Source of the DNA: Inquilinus sp. KBS0705
Lineage (GTDB): Bacteria > Bacteroidota > Bacteroidia > Sphingobacteriales > Sphingobacteriaceae
Length of the DNA stretch: 64,000 nucleotides
Reading direction: 5' to 3'
Assembly (NCBI GenBank): GCA_005938025.2
Contig: VCCI02000002.1
Span: 372,001-436,000 of the forward strand
The position numbers and the translations under genes are program-made. The notes beneath the pieces are model-generated. The model made no database searches. It was not told the DNA's origin and was given only the letters and a program-made list of their open reading frames with translations. Numbering within the stretch: the first letter of the stretch is position 1; each line of letters opens with the position of its first letter. Below, piece by piece: positions 63,718-64,000 of this stretch.

Positions 63718-64000
63718 TTATAGCTCTTCGTCATGCTGGCTCATATCAAGACCAGCAATTTCGTCAGCTTCAGATACACGCAACTTGCTTATCATATCTG
63801 TTATCTTCAATAATAGAAGAGATCCGAAGAAAGCAAATGCGGAAACAGTAACCAGCGCGATAAGATGGGTAACAAAAAGGCCTGCGTTGCCATTCAGCAA
63901 TCCATCGTTACCGGCAGAGTTTACACTTTTTGTTGCGAATATACCAGTCAGTAACATACCTACCATACCACCTACACCGTGGCAAGGGAATACATCTAAA
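63718..64000 (-). CDS. amt: Ammonium transporter, C-terminal end (3' part only)
   Basis: The frame runs off the right edge of the window. The visible 93 residues read from LDVFPCHGVGGMVGMLLTGIF, which carries the pore-lining second His of Amt/MEP/Rh channels, through a last membrane span (HLIALVTVSAFAFFGSLLLLKI) to a cytosolic tail ending SQHDEEL. Such channels pass ammonium or ammonia and are usually controlled by a PII protein encoded nearby, beyond this window. Confidence 0.88.
   Translation of the reverse strand, partial: LDVFPCHGVGGMVGMLLTGIFATKSVNSAGNDGLLNGNAGLFVTHLIALVTVSAFAFFGSLLLLKITDMISKLRVSEADEIAGLDMSQHDEEL

Noticed and set aside
63552-63734. 60-codon minus-strand frame after the epimerase
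   Set aside because: It overlaps the amt terminator and gene end, and lacks any motif.

Overview
The window is chromosomal DNA of a Bacteroidota, most likely family Sphingobacteriaceae (Mucilaginibacter/Pedobacter type). This rests on the gene families (SusC-type TonB receptor, PafA phosphatase, M16, S9 and M14 exported peptidases, CBM9-like exported protein, LytTR two-component pair, NagB fused to a PIG-L domain). It also rests on several sites matching the Bacteroidota sigma promoter (TTG, a spacer of about 15-23 nt, TAnnTTTG), on the absence of strong Shine-Dalgarno sequences, and on the palindromic intergenic repeats typical of these genomes. No rRNA, tRNA, CRISPR array, prophage or transposase gene was found; most of the window is core or housekeeping sequence.

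Layout. 1-9.5 kb: end of an unknown gene, SNF2 helicase, a flippase-like membrane protein and a GT2 glycosyltransferase, a GAF-SpoIIE phosphatase, radA, and an exported CBM9-like protein. 9.5-14.1 kb: minus-strand HU, TPR protein and a 29-residue AURKAIP1/COX24-type protein, then rng; on the plus strand mutY-ssb. 14.3-24.2 kb: exported S9 peptidase and serine hydrolase, a 650-bp stretch of palindromic repeats, an M20 amidohydrolase coupled to a small tyrosine phosphatase, and an overlapping histidine kinase / thioredoxin-like / LytTR regulator operon. 24.2-31.8 kb: FKBP lipoprotein and aspS on the minus strand; then a TPP riboswitch, TonB receptor, PafA-type phosphatase and thiE, which read as a thiamine acquisition and salvage unit. 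31.8-40.1 kb: NTF2-like lipoprotein, S9 peptidase plus lipoprotein, and the rimP-nusA-infB operon with a terminator-like hairpin just after its promoter. 40.1-46.4 kb: a ligase-associated type DEXH helicase carrying a palindromic repeat inside its reading frame, a lipoprotein, and an M16 peptidase. 46.4-51.2 kb: amino-sugar block (nagX-like, a broken four-helix-bundle gene, nagB-PIG-L, divergent anmK). 51.2-56.7 kb: RibD-like reductase, membrane protein, then trpEGC behind a Trp-rich leader peptide and attenuator, and hflX. 56.7-64 kb: pepT, outer-membrane barrel protein, YjbR protein, M14 peptidase and rhomboid, an unknown 329-residue protein, a dipeptide epimerase, and the C-terminal end of an ammonium transporter.

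The points most worth following are these: (1) an apparently nearly leaderless Trp leader peptide (W10, W11, W17) with a pairable antiterminator and terminator before trpE; (2) a TPP riboswitch whose P2-P4 junction holds a 27-bp repeat hairpin, ahead of a receptor/phosphatase/ThiE set; (3) a 62-bp palindromic repeat read through in frame by the helicase; (4) a four-helix-bundle gene broken by one in-frame stop; (5) the overlapping kinase/thioredoxin/regulator trio. All assignments come from reading motifs by eye. No database search or folding program was run.
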